Assembly (NCBI GenBank): GCA_027922465.2 | Contig: BQMF02000366.1 | Location: forward strand, 62,001 to 126,000 | Length of the DNA: 64,000 nt | Source of the DNA: Turritopsis dohrnii | Lineage: Eukaryota; Cnidaria; Hydrozoa; Anthoathecata; Oceaniidae | Direction of reading: 5' to 3' | Shown here: positions 30,557-42,942 of the stretch, piece after piece | Position numbering within the stretch: position 1 is the stretch's first letter | Layout: every line of letters starts with the position of its first letter | The notes under the pieces: model-generated | Seen by the model: only the letters and a program-made list of their open reading frames with translations | What the model was told of the DNA's origin: nothing | Database searches by the model: none | Program-made: the position numbers and the translations under genes

Positions 30557-32834
30557 AATTTGAAGGAAGAAGAAGAAGAAGAGTAGACCTTGCTATTCTA
30601 TTCCATTTTATTTATTTAGCTTTATTTAAGTTGGACTAAACTAAGACAGTTTTATTGGTTTAAAGACAAGGCTCTCTATGTTTTAGTCTAGTTTGCAAGA
30701 ACTTTCTATCATGCCGTGTTTCTATTTCACCATTTCGGATTGAAAATTAGTTATTACAAGAAGGCATTCGTAGTACCTGGCTTTCCTTTGAATTTACTTT
30801 GAAATACCAGAAATACTGTTTAACCTTCAAAAAATAAGTTCGTATCATATGTACATTCGTACATATTAAAAATTACGAAATAATGCAGGAAATAAATACA
30901 TGTTTCTGGGAAATGAATGTGTATTGTTGAAAGAAAAGGAATTTGTTACGCCAGTGTTCTAAAGGGGTGTTCACATGGATAAAATCAGCCCGACAAAGCA
31001 GGCTGGCTCGGTTTGCCGAGATCTCACCTTTTCTGTCAAAGTCTCATGAAATTCAACATGTGTTCTTTTTTTGAAGACACACTGTAGAGGATTTATGCCA
31101 ACCGATTATCTGTTTTCTACCTACCTGTTTATACCTGCGAATGTGAAGCAAATATTGTCGCGAAAAAATTTCTTAGAGAAGATATAAGTCTTAATCAATA
31201 ATCAATAAATTTTTGAAAATTTCTAGTAAATGCAAAAAATGTAGGTTCTGTAAGCTTACAGATTTTGGTAGATGTTGGTCTAAGTTATGCATCTTCTTGT
31301 AATTTTGTTGTGTAGTAAAGTCTTCAAAATGTCTAAGTTTAGACACACAAGTTTCTCAACTTTCTAATACTAATCCAAGTTATGAACAATTTCTTTCAAT
31401 ATTTACTTTACCATTTTACAAATTCACACTTCGGACCAAATTCGCACCGAATTTCGATTAGTCCCTCTTTATAGCGGTGCACTTTAGATCACGAAATAGA
31501 AACCCTTTATTTGCCACCACCCTTCCTTAAGCAGAACTCCAACAAAAAGTGGCGCTTTTTGTAGATAACCATAATGAATGCCGTGCTTATTGGAGTTATA
31601 TCAAAAACAATAAAAAGCAGGAATTTCATTCTGATGTTTCCTCTCCGCCTGTTACGAAAATTTTTTAAGCCTCGATGTTTTAAGTTATCACGTACACTCA
31701 GATCATCCATACGATTTAAGGGTGAATTAAAAAGATATAAAAAAACGAATGGCGTAAACAGAAAGAAACAAACGTATTTTCGACACTATCTTTTTTTCTG
31801 TCTATCCTTTCTGTTTCTGTCTATTGTCCTTCAAATTCCTTCTTTCTTTTGTTTTCATCATGCACATGAGAATCCTTATGCTTCGATTAAGCCGATTTTA
31901 AAAAACTGTTGGTGGGTTGTTAAAGATGTCAAAAGCTCAAAATTTTGAAAGCAGAAGAGTTCATAATAATAAAGTTGCAAGAAAAGGAACGCATGCAGGA
32001 AACAGATCAGTGATCATTATCAGACATTTTCCATACTCGTTAAGATCTTCTGCCAAATTTCAGTTAGCATGTTACTGCTTTTTGAGATGCGAATTTCTTT
32101 TTTATGTTCTTCTTAATTTAAATCGCAAAGAATTACCACGGCAAAGGCCGCACTGTCCACGTCCCATAGTCAAAGTAACAAAACGTTATTTTTTTAGTTC
32201 TTTAGACGTTTAAAGAAGACAAAACAATTATATGTTCCAAGCTTTTAGACCTCAAGTAAACTTTATTAAAATTTTTAGTTAAGTCAGTTTTCAAAAACAA
32301 TTTTCAGTACTTTCAGGGGGTATCAATTTCAAAGTTTTCTGAGCGTGTGACATTTCTATGGCTGATGCTCCTACAATCTCAGATTTTCATAGCAAAGAAA
32401 GTATCTTTATTACTTACTCTCAGCGCATCCATAAAATTCAATCCTCATGCAAACTTTATTTAATTTTTTTCTTCTTCCAAATGTAATTTTCAGTTTTCTT
32501 GCTGTCAAAAATTTGTCTTGAAACCAGTATCGATAAGTATATTTACTTCCAGGATATGCGAATCTCTAGAAATAAAAAAAGTTTTCATTATCCTTTTGTA
32601 AAACAATGAACATATGAACATACAATGTTTAAAGCCGTCAAAGGAGACTCTTTTAATAATATTAAATTGGCTTCCATAAGAATCGAAGTTTTTTGTTTTG
32701 ATTTTAGTGAAAAACCGTCATTACAAATTAGAATCGTGATAAGTACTTTTTTCACCGTGTTGATGCTGTTCAGTATCTTGTTATGTATCAAATCAGTGCT
32801 CAGAAGGCTCACATATGCAAATCAAATTACCAAC
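30557..32834. other. Non-coding, no gene recognised
   Basis: AT-rich region between the coiled-coil gene and the discoidin exons. Open frames near 31574-31948 and 31917-32213 show no family pattern or splice context. The missing second half of the discoidin domain was looked for here on the minus strand and not found. Confidence 0.4.
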
Positions 32835-33353
32835 CTGTGGTTTCTGTTCACGATCCATGAACCATTCCGTGACTTTATCTTCTTTTGTAGCATACCGTAA
32901 TAAAATGTGTTCTGTATTTCCATCGTTTCCTTGTAAAGCTAAACCAGTTATAGTCATCAGCCTGCGAAAGTCAATTTCAACAGCTACACGATAATCATAA
33001 GTTTCTGAACACCATTGTTTGTCGCTGTTTAATCCAATTCCAGAAGTAGGGTTGGCGAAAGCTTCAGTGGAGGTTCTTACTTGTCGATGGTGTTTCTTGA
33101 TTGCACCATTCTCAAAACCAAGTGGTAGCATGCATCTGTTGATATCTAAAGAACAACAATCTTTACATCATAAACAAAAAACTTCGCTTGATCTAATCTA
33201 ATGGGGCAGATATACTTATTCGTATTTGTTTTTAACCAACATATTTACTTCACAACCTCAATTTCTATCCAATAAGCAGTTACTACCTCCTAAAGTTGTG
33301 GCTGTCACCATCAAGCTTTTTATCACATTGCCATCAGTCATATGAGCTTTAAC
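32835..33353 (-). CDS. Discoidin (F5/8 type C) and FN3-end exons, probably GPCR ectodomain
   Basis: There are two minus-strand exons. Exon 33353-33287 (phase 0 in, 1 out; donor GGAG|GTAGTA) encodes VKAHMTDGNVIKS and onward, shaped like the last strands of a fibronectin type III fold. Exon 33145-32835 completes the split codon and encodes the first two-thirds of a discoidin domain: CMLPLGFENGAIKKH, GIGLNSDKQWC, VEIDFRRLMTITGLALQG, ending at donor CCACAG|GTTGGT in phase 0. Discoidin domains bind carbohydrate, lipid or collagen outside the cell. The expected C-terminal part of the domain was not found. Phase 0 out matches the phase 0 start of the GPCR exon at 15012, and the strand agrees, so I infer one gene. 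A separate secreted or receptor gene is possible. Confidence 0.65.
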
Positions 33354-33785
33354 CTACGAGAGATGAGATAGCTACATTAAAATACTTTGTGACACTTGCA
33401 GATGAACTTGCAGATCGTTTCGATAAACATCACTAACAAGACGCAATGGACTTGCTAAAAATATATGGACATCTTTCCCAACGGGAAAAAAGACGTCTTA
33501 AAGTCGTCGTAGAGACGTCTTTTGAAGACGTCGCCCAATGGTCGCGAAGTGGAAATCTCAAAAGACGTCACATTTACATCTTCACTGAGACGTCTCGACG
33601 ACATCCCAACGACATTGGTAACGACGTCATACTTTAGCAGTAACAACAAAGACGTCCTTTTTGTGAGATCATAAGCGAACTATGTTGAGACCATCAAAAC
33701 AAATACATACAAATTCAAGATGTCTCCTGTTTAGTTCTTTTTAAAAATTTACAAAGCAACAATTTACAATTCAACATCTACTAGC
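33354..33785. repeat. GACGTC-rich palindromic repeat region
   Basis: At 33488-33660 the hexamer GACGTC or AGACGTCT recurs about eight times in both orientations (for example GAGACGTCTTTTGAAGACGTC at 33513-33533), giving potential hairpins. It looks like an inverted-repeat element. The remaining bases show nothing. Confidence 0.6.
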
Positions 33786-34842
33786 TAAAGTCTGTCTCAA
33801 TATAATTGGCAGTCGAAACAAATTACCTCATAACTTTTGATACCCACTTCCGATTCCAAAATTTTTTTTGCATGTTTTAGATTATCAAAAGCACTATATT
33901 TGAATATATTTTTGGTTGAAAAATTCGCGAATTTTAGCAGTTAAATTTGCGATTTAAAAAATATAGCTTTTTTTCTACTTAAGCTATAACTTTCATTTCT
34001 GCACCAGTGGTAGCCCTGCCTTAGGCAAAGAAAGTTATAAAGTTTGAGGGCAAACCAATGGGTCGTTCAGAAGATATGGGACACGAAGTACCCCTCAGTA
34101 GCGATTTTATGCGAAACATCAAATCTCCAACTTTCAACAAAAAACGGGGGTTATCTTTTCTTTCATCAACAGCTCAATTAAAAGTTGAAAAGTGTTACAG
34201 TAATGCGTTGATGTTTGTTGACCAATAAGCAAAACAAAGGGAAGCAGCCTAATTGTTTTTTATTGTTAAAACGATGTGGAATAAAAAAGTCACACAGATC
34301 TTGAAAGCGTTTTTGTTGAACACAATAAGATATCTTTTAAACACAAAGCTATGAAACCGTATGATACAATAGAAAGTAAACTTTGATTATTCCCAAAACA
34401 CAAATAACAGTTTCTCAAAAGATAATTTAAAAGATAATTGAACGTGATGTGTTTAAAAAATTGTTCCACCATCATTGCCCCCGTTTTTTGTTGAAAGTTG
34501 GAGATTTGATGTTTCACATAAAATCGCTACTGAAGGGTACTTCGGGTCCCATATCTTCTGAACGACCCATCGGTTTGCCCTCAAACTTTACAATTTTTAT
34601 TGCCTAAGGCAGGGCTACCACTGGTGCAGAAATAAAAGTTATAGCTTAAGTAGAAAAAAAGCTTTATTTTTTAAATCGCAAATTTAACCGCTAAAAATAG
34701 CGAATTTTGCAACCGAAAATATATTCAAATATAGTCCTTTTGATTATCTAAAACATGCAAAAAAATTTTTGGAATCGGAAGTGGCTATCAAAAGTTATGA
34801 GGTCATTTGTTTCCACTGCCAATTATATTGAGACAGACTTTA
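33786..34842. mobile_element. 1.06-kb fold-back element, TAAAGTCTGT family
   Basis: The ends are TAAAGTCTGTCTC and GAGACAGACTTTA. Arms of about 365 bp (33786-34151 and 34477-34842) are reverse complements with scattered changes, sharing phrases such as GCACCAGTGGTAGCCCTGCC and CAAATCTCCAACTTTCAAC. A ~325-bp unpaired centre has no coding capacity. Confidence 0.88.
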
Positions 34843-35707
34843 ATTTGTTATCAGTTATGAAACTCATATGCATTTCCACATTTAAAACTCCCTTCGGCAA
34901 GGCTTTTGGAAATTTCGCCAACCTCTTTGTCAATCAGGAGATTTTTGAGCATCAACACAGGTTTTCTTTTTATGTCATTTTCAGTACTTTTGTGATGCTG
35001 AAATACTGAAACTAAGCTCAACAAGAATGTATAAATATGTATAAATATACTCGTCGAACGGAATTAGAAAACTGAAACTCACCATTAATTTCATCGAACA
35101 AGGTGTTTACAAGGTGTTTTTCCAATTTCTATGTTATTTCATAAATTATTCCCAGACTCCTGAGTATAAAGCGAGATGGAACGCGGAGCGCAAGTCAGTC
35201 AAGACTCGACCTGGCAAGAACAGGGCAGATCGGTAGCAAAAGATCGAAGCTAATAGGTATTTTTTAATGTTTTTTACTGGTTTCAGTTTCTGATTCCACA
35301 AGATATCTCTTCTATTATTATGGAGAATGAAAATGAGAATGTAAACAAAATGTTAACGTAGGATTCACAGGAAGTGCTGCTGTCTCCTCAAACATATTTT
35401 CTCCCACCATTAACACTCCTGATGCTGTTGATGATAGTAGTACAGTAGTTGATAATAGCATATGTCAAAACTAAGTGAAGTGAAGAGGTGAAAAATTTAA
35501 AGAGTGCTCACCAGAATAATAATGTCCCTTCAAATAGTAGGGGCAGCAGCACTTCATTACAAAAACTACCTAAGAAATGAAAATCCTCAATAAAGATGGC
35601 AGCCGAAGAGAGCAGACGCTTTATAATTGCTAAAGTTATGATTGTTATACTTGCTGTTATTTTTGTGAAGAAACTATATTGTGATACTCAAGGATTTGAA
35701 TGTATGA
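34843..35707. other. Flank and likely 5' region of LINE
   Basis: No gene was recognised. From about 35160 the composition shifts (GAGATGGAACGCGGAGCGCA) after a GTATAAAG sequence; this may be the start of the LINE 5' leader. No promoter is claimed. Confidence 0.35.
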
Positions 35708-37631
35708 ATGTATAATTTAAAGAAGTCTACAAATCATGGAAATATATGGTATAGCTGCAAAAAAATGAAGTCAAGCTGTTATGGCAGAAGAAATGTGTTT
35801 GTATCAATGCTTTTATTACTCGCTGGGGATGTTGAAGCTTGTCCAGGACCCGATATTCCTGAGCTGTCCACATTATTATCGAAGAAAGTTTTGAGCCTGT
35901 TTCATCAAAATATTCGAGGCTTAGCAGCAAATATTCCTCACTTAGAAATAATTTTACAAACTTACAAAAACATTGATATATTATCTCTCAGTGAAACATA
36001 TATTTCATCAACAGACTTTGATTCGTTTGAAATTCCAGGGTACAACGTTTTCAGTAAAGCAAGATCAAATGGGAAAGGAGGAGGCGTTGGAGCTGATGTC
36101 TCAAATAAAATCCCTATACAAGACCGTGAAGATCTGGAAAAAAGTAAAATTGAACTTTTATGGCTGGAAATTGACCTGAAGAATGCGAAAAACGTCATAC
36201 TAGGAATCCTGTATCGACCCCCGGATTCTTCTAAATATCTAACAAAAAACTTTAATAAACTTTTTGCAGATAACTTATCCACCGTTTCAAAGGAAAACAA
36301 AGAGATAATTGTTATGGGTGATGCAAATGTTAACTTTCTCAATAAAAATTCAAACATTGACTTCAAAGCAATTATGAGTCTTTATGGTTTGAAACAATCA
36401 GTGAAAGCTCTCACGAGAACTTCGAATGAATCTGAGACAGTTATTGACATTATTGCATCTACACACAGTGAAAACATTAAAGATACAACAACAATTCCCT
36501 CAAGTATTGCTGATCATGAAATGGTTGGCTGTATTAGAAAACAACAGCGTTCAAAGTTCGCTCCAAAGAAAATAAATTGTCGTGATTATCGAAACTATTC
36601 TGAAAACGTAATACGAGACGATTTGTCAGCAAAAAACTGGGATTTTCATTACTCTATTACAAATGTCAACGATGGGTAGAATTTATTCTATACATATCTC
36701 ATAGAAACAATTAACAAAAGAGCACCTAAGATGGAAAGAAAATAATGGGGAAACCGTGCCCTTGGCTAACTAAAGAAATAAAATCGCTGATAAATCAAAG
36801 AGATAATATGTTACGAAAATGTCGTAAAAGTAAACATGAAACTGATAGAGAAGCATACAAAGTATTAAGAAACAGAGTAAATATTCTTATACGTAAAGCA
36901 ACCTCAGACTATAATAAAAACTTGCTGGAAGAAAACAAAAACGACCCCTCTAAATTCTGGTCAACTATTAAAGCGATATATTCTATTGCTGGAAAATCCT
37001 CCGTCCAAAGTACATCATTTTGTGTAAACGGTTCAAGAACTGAAATGATTGCAAATGGTTTTTGTTCATTTTTGGGAACCATCGTGAGCAATCTAAAGAA
37101 ATGTCAAATCTCTCTAATAAATTTTACATGGACATTTCCAGCTTATCAAAAAACCCGCAGTAATAAGAGATTCTGTCTCCAATACGTATCGGTTACTGAA
37201 GTCTCAGCACTACTTAGAAAATTAAAACGAAAAAAGTCTCCCGGTCTAGACGAGATTCCAGCTGGTTCCTTAAAAGATGCTGCACCAGTTATATCAAATC
37301 CGTTATCTCATCTGATAAACTTGTCGCTGAAAGCGGGTATTATCCCAAATGCATGGAAAGCTGCTAAAGTCACTCCTATTTACAAATCGGGATTACGATC
37401 TGATTTTGGCAACAATTTCAAATTCAATATTATCTATTATTTCGAAAATACTGTTGAATACGTTGAACTAGCTTGGTTCTCAGACTATTTATTTAGCCGT
37501 AGCCAAAGAGTCGTTTACGCTGGAGAAATCTCAGATCCTCAATATGTTACAAATGGAGTACCTCAGGGTTCCTTACTAGGCCCTCTACTGTTTATTTTGT
37601 ACCTAAATGTACTCTCTGAAAAATTCACTCA
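35708..37631 (+). pseudogene. LINE (CR1/L2-like) with APE endonuclease and truncated RT
   Basis: Frame 35708-36679 encodes an APE-type endonuclease: FHQNIRGL, LSETYIS, ILYRPPDSS, VMGDANVNF and the final SDH-like SIADHEMV. A 2A-like motif, GDVEACPGP, precedes it at residues 40-48. After a stop at 36679 and a second lesion near 36740, the frame 36745-37653 continues into reverse transcriptase (KKSPGLDEIPAGSL, VTPIYKSG, then NGVPQGSLLGPLLF). An internal deletion near 37410 removed RT core blocks, and the catalytic YxDD segment is missing because Helitron A interrupts the element at 37632. In life such proteins copy LINE RNA into nicked chromosomal DNA. This copy is dead. CR1/L2 affiliation is tentative. 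Confidence 0.88.
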
Positions 37632-38541
37632 TCTACTTATATTAATCGCTTAGTGTGTATACCACTTTTATTTTAGAGAGTGATATATTTACTTTTTCTT
37701 TAACGGTCAAATCCTTCTTATTTTTTCCCTTTTCGTCGTAAAACCACGCAGCGCGACAGACACTTTTTTTAATGTTACGTAATCTAAGTATGACGTTTCT
37801 TTCGGGAAACCAACACCATGCGCATAATACCTGGTAGAGATTTTTTTAATGTTACGTGATCAGTATTATCTTTGATTGTTTTGATTGTTTTGATTGACGT
37901 GAATGCTTTTGAACCAATCAAAATTGGTTTCCAAGATCGGACAAACTATAGCAACCAATTCGTTGGAAAAAGTAAACAAATTAAGTTTTTATTGAGTCCA
38001 GTCACGCTCGATAGACGATTGTTTATTATTACATACCATTTATTTAGCGAAAGCAAAAGATTAGGTAAACTGTTTGTTTAATCTAAAAATGGGAAACTTA
38101 TTAGCCAGTAAGTTTCCCATTTAAACAATGATTAAATAGAGATTATTTATTTATTTAGATCTTTCTGTTTGCTGTAGCTGCTGTCCTCCTGATTGATAGA
38201 TTGTTTGCATTGTTTATACGTTCAGAAAATACGTCAACGAGGTAAGATATGTTTAAAAATGGTAAACTTTACGGCGGATTTTCTTTTTAGAACTGTTTAT
38301 AACGTTTATTTCTGTTTGTCTTCCAACACGTTCTCTGTCTGCATTTCAGGTTTGCTGTGTCTTTTGAATAGACGTTAGTTAGTTTGTAGAAAGAAAGGTT
38401 TGGGGGACATTTTTATCACTGTTTCGACTTATTCTGATTATTTTCTCACTTTGCTTCTCTGCCTCTGCCTAGATTGCTTTGTGCTGTATACTCACAGTTG
38501 GTAGCTATTTCTTTCTTTTTTGTTGTTAGTGTTTCTGAACT

Positions 38542-41500
38542 GTGATGTTTAATATAAGAGGCACTAATATTATTCCTGGCTTCCAAGCATGCAAGCATGC
38601 ACATGAGGATGTGGCTGAGGCATGGCGCCAACAGCTTCAGCAAAACATTAATATCCAGCCACCAGATATTCAGGCTGATAATGAACGTCTTAGAATAAAT
38701 CATACAGAAAGACGTGTTCAGTATCGTCAGGTTGAAGATGACGATCAAAGGGTAGCCCAGAGAAATGCTAATGTTCTTCGCATGAGGGCAAGGCGGGCTA
38801 TTCGACAAAATGCAAATCCCCAATTGCATCGTGCTGCTCGACAAGACCAATTACCTGAGCTACATTATCTTGGTGCCATGGTTTTGTGGTGCCAAGATGT
38901 TTGTTGATGAAACCAATTTTAAGTGTTGTCACAATGGTAAAGTTCATTTAGATAACATTTATTATCCTAATGACCTTAAAGATCTTTTAGTAGGTAGTAC
39001 CAATCAAGCAAAGAACTTTCAAGAAAATATTCGAAAGTTCAACAGTTCAGTTGCTTTTACTTCGATGGGTGCAAAATTGGCTGTACCGCCAGGTCGTGGT
39101 CCACCGGTTTTTCGAGTAAATGGCCAAATATGCCGCCAAACAGGTAATTTACACCCACAACCAGGTGTTCCTCCATCTTACGGTCAGTTATATATCTATG
39201 ACGGTATGGATGCATTCGGAAAATCAACGTTGCTCCCCTGAAGTGATGCAAACTTTACAAGACATCATATTAAGGGAGAGTCCATATGCAGCTGCTTACA
39301 AGCACATGGCTGAGGTAGAAGCGGAGGAATTGCAACTCGCAAATCAACAAAATCGCCACCCATCTGAGGTAAATGGAAATAACTGTTAATACTGAACAAA
39401 TCTTTAATTAACATTAATATTTTTCTTGATTTATTACAGATTACAATGCATCTTAGAAGTGGGAGTGACCGCCGTCGTTATAATCTACCTCATCATGATG
39501 AAGTAGCAGCTGTTTTTGTTGGTCAACATGGTGCTCCACTATTAGCTCGAGACATTGTCGTTTACCCTCGAGATAAACCATTGCAGGATTTGCCTGTGCA
39601 TTCACCTAATCTCGATCCAATGGTGTATCCTGTATTTTTTCCAAGAGGAGAGTTGGGTTGGAGTTCTGATATTCCTCATGTAGCAGAATATGCAGTAGGT
39701 CACCAACGTCGCACGACAATGCTGCAATATTATACATTTAAGTTTGCATTTAGAGATGCGTTTAGCCCCATCTTAAAAGGTAAAAGATTACTTCAACAAT
39801 ATGCCGTGGATAGTTATTGTAAAGTTGAAGCTAGCCGTTTGAATTTCATACGGATGAATCAGGCAGCTCTTAGGGTTGAACAATATCAAGACCTAATTGA
39901 TCATCTTGCCAATGTTGCGGAAAGTCGTGGCCTTCATGCAGGCAGATCAGTTATTCTTCCTTCATCTTTTCAGGGTGGTCCAAGAGCCATGCTACAAAAT
40001 TATCAAGATGCTATGGCTATGGTCACCAAAATGGGAAAACCAGATTTGTTTTGCACTTTCACGTGCAATCCCAAATGGCGAGAAATTACTGAAAATTTGG
40101 ATAATGAGCCAGCACATTATCGACCTGACTTGGTTGCACGTGTTTTCCGTTTGAAATTGAAAGCACTTTTAGAGGATATTACTAAAAATGGTGTTTTGGG
40201 GAAAGCCATTTCTCACCTGTATGTTATTGAATTTCAGAACGTTCTTTACCTCATGCTCATATTCTTATACATTTAGCTCAAGAGGACAAACTGCAGAATG
40301 CTGATGACATTGACAGCTAAATTTCTGCGGAAATACCAGATCCTAAGCAGGAACCAGAACTTCATAATATCATCAAGTCATGTATGATTCATGGTCTCTG
40401 TGGGAATGCAAATCCTAATTCAGTCTGTATGGGAGATGATGGCAACTGTACCAAGAATTTTCCAAAATCATTCTGTGATGCAACCCAAATGAATGCAAAT
40501 GGGTATCCAATGTATCGCAGACGCAATGATGGTCGTACAGTGAGGGTCAAAAACGTGGACTTGGATAACCAATGGGTTGTACCATACTGCCCGTGATTAT
40601 CAAAAAAATACAATGCTCACATAAATTTGGAAGCATGTACCACGATAAAAAGTGTGAAATATCTCTTTAAATACGTTTACAAAGGACATGACCGTGCCAA
40701 TGTTGAGATTAAGGAACGTCTTGAACATGATGAAATTCAAACATTTGTGGATGCTCAATATGTCAGTGCACCTGAAGCATTATGGAGAATTTTCGAGTTA
40801 TCCATGCATGAAAGGTCACATGCTATTAAACGCTTAGCTGTTCACTTACCTAATTGTCATCAGGTTTATTTTAGAGCTGCTGAAGGAGCATTAAAAGATA
40901 GTCACCTAACAGCATGGTTTAAGTTGAATGTAGAAGATCCTGATGCTCGGCAGTTTCTTTACTCAGATATTCCATATCATTATGTCTTTCAAGAGAAACA
41001 ATAGAAATGGCAAAAACGTAAAAGGACACGTAAGCCAGTAGTTTCTCGGTTATACAATGCCCGGCCAACAGAAGGAGAACGTTTTTTCATTCGAGTTTTG
41101 TTGCTGCATGTTCCAGGTGCCACATCATTCGAATATCTGCGTACTTTCAATGAAGTGGTTTACGACACATTCCGAGAAGCGTGTATTGCCAGACGTCTTC
41201 TACAAGATGACGAAGAGTGGCATAACACATTGGAAGAGGCGTCAACGTTTCAAATGCCCCAACAGATGAGACAGCTGTTTGTCACGATTTTGACACACTG
41301 CGAACCCTCCAATCCCATTGAGTTGTGGAATACATTCAAGGAGCATCTGTGTGAGGACTACACTCGAACATTAGCTCTTGCTCAAGCAGAACAAAGGGTT
41401 TTGGGTTATATTGATAATGTCCTGAAACAATTCGGTATGTCCTTAACTCAATTTAACCTTCCTGATTTGGTTCAACAGATCCCCGAGGAAGAAGTGGATG

Positions 41501-42942
41501 TGAGTGTTTACATTGACAGGGCACAGCAGATAAGGCCTCAGCTTAATGAACAGCAAGTAGCTGTGGCTGATGCAATTTTGTCTGCTGTTTCAAATGTGCG
41601 TAATGGTTTAGCACAACTTGAAACATTGTTTTATCTGGATGGACCAGCTGGCACAGGTAAAACTTTTACATATAACTATGTTATTACAGCATGTAGAGCC
41701 AGAGGTTGGAAAGTTGCGACTGCTGCATATACAGGTATTGCAGCAATCTTACTCTCTGGTGGGTGTACATTGCATTCATTATTCCGTTTACCTGTTCCTG
41801 TTTTAGAAAACAGCGTATGTAACATAACCCCGACATCTAAACATGCAGAATACCTTCGGAGTATTGACCTGTTTCTGATTGATGAAGCTACAATGGTGTC
41901 TACGCACATTTTTCATGCCATCGACAGATTACTAAGTGATATTTGCGGTAGCGATGCACTTTTCGGTGGAAAGGTTCTTTTGTGGGGTGGCGATTTTCGT
42001 CAGTGTCTGCCAGTTGTGAAGAAAGCAAAACCAACTGATGTTATTGAAGTTTGCTTGACAAGTTCTGCTTTGTGGGCATCAGTCGTAAAGTACTCTCTTA
42101 CTGAGAACATGAGAGCCAGGCCGGAAGAACAAGAAATCTGTGCTTGGTTATTACAACTTGGCAATGGTGAACTGCCAACAAAACAAAATGAACCTGCTAA
42201 AGGCTCAGTTGAGATCCCTGATTGTTGCGTTGTTCCCCAAAATACTTCTATTATATCGGTGATGTATGAAGGATTGGAACCTCATGAATATGCCGCCACA
42301 GCCATTTTGACACCAACAAACGAGCAATCGTTAATCATTAACAATGAGGTGTTGGACAGATTGCCAGGAAACGCAGTTTGTTATTACAGTGCTGATGAGG
42401 TGGTATGTGACGATGAAGACGAGCGGCAAAATTATCTGCTTGATTTTTTAAATAGCATAACGCCGTCAGGTATGCCTCCTCATTGTTTAAAGCTTAAAGT
42501 TGGAGCTTTTATTGTGCTCTTGAGGAACCTAAATATCAGGAAGGGTCTCTATAATGGCACACGCTTGATCATCCGTGAACTGTCAGTCAATTTTATTAAA
42601 GCTGAAGTTTTGACAGGGTCAGCAGTTGGAGAAATCATTTTCATACCTAGGGTTGAACTGTCACCTTCAGATACAGGTATGCCTTTTATATTGAAACGCA
42701 GACAATTGCCTATCCGTTTAGCCTACTCTTTCACTATTAACAAGAGTCAAGGTCAAACATTTGATAAAATTGGTTTGTTTTTGCAGAGTCCGTGTTTTTC
42801 TCATGGTCAGCTATACGTGGCATGTTCCAGGGCAAAGGCATTTCATAATGTGAAAATCAAAGTTGCTGCTACTGGGAAACAAGGTTATATCAATGGAAGG
42901 ATGTATACTCAAAATGTTGTCTTTCCACAAGTATTACAGTAA
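38542..42942 (+). pseudogene. Helitron A Rep/helicase, with frameshifts
   Basis: This is homologous throughout to the first Helitron protein but broken. N-terminal sense shifts frame near 38890 and 39230. A 71-bp GT-AG intron (39369-39439) separates HPSE from ITMHLRSG and is absent from the first Helitron. At about 40238 one base is missing just before the HUH motif (LPHAHIL in the next frame), followed by a stop near 40318. Another stop is at about 41002 (FQEKQ*). From 41098 to 42942 the helicase is open: DGPAGTGKTF Walker A, LIDEAT, GGDFRQCLPV, TINKSQGQTF, YVACSRAKAF. The Rep Tyr motif KYLFKYVYKG is retained. The product would have been the rolling-circle transposase; this copy cannot encode it. 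Confidence 0.9.
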
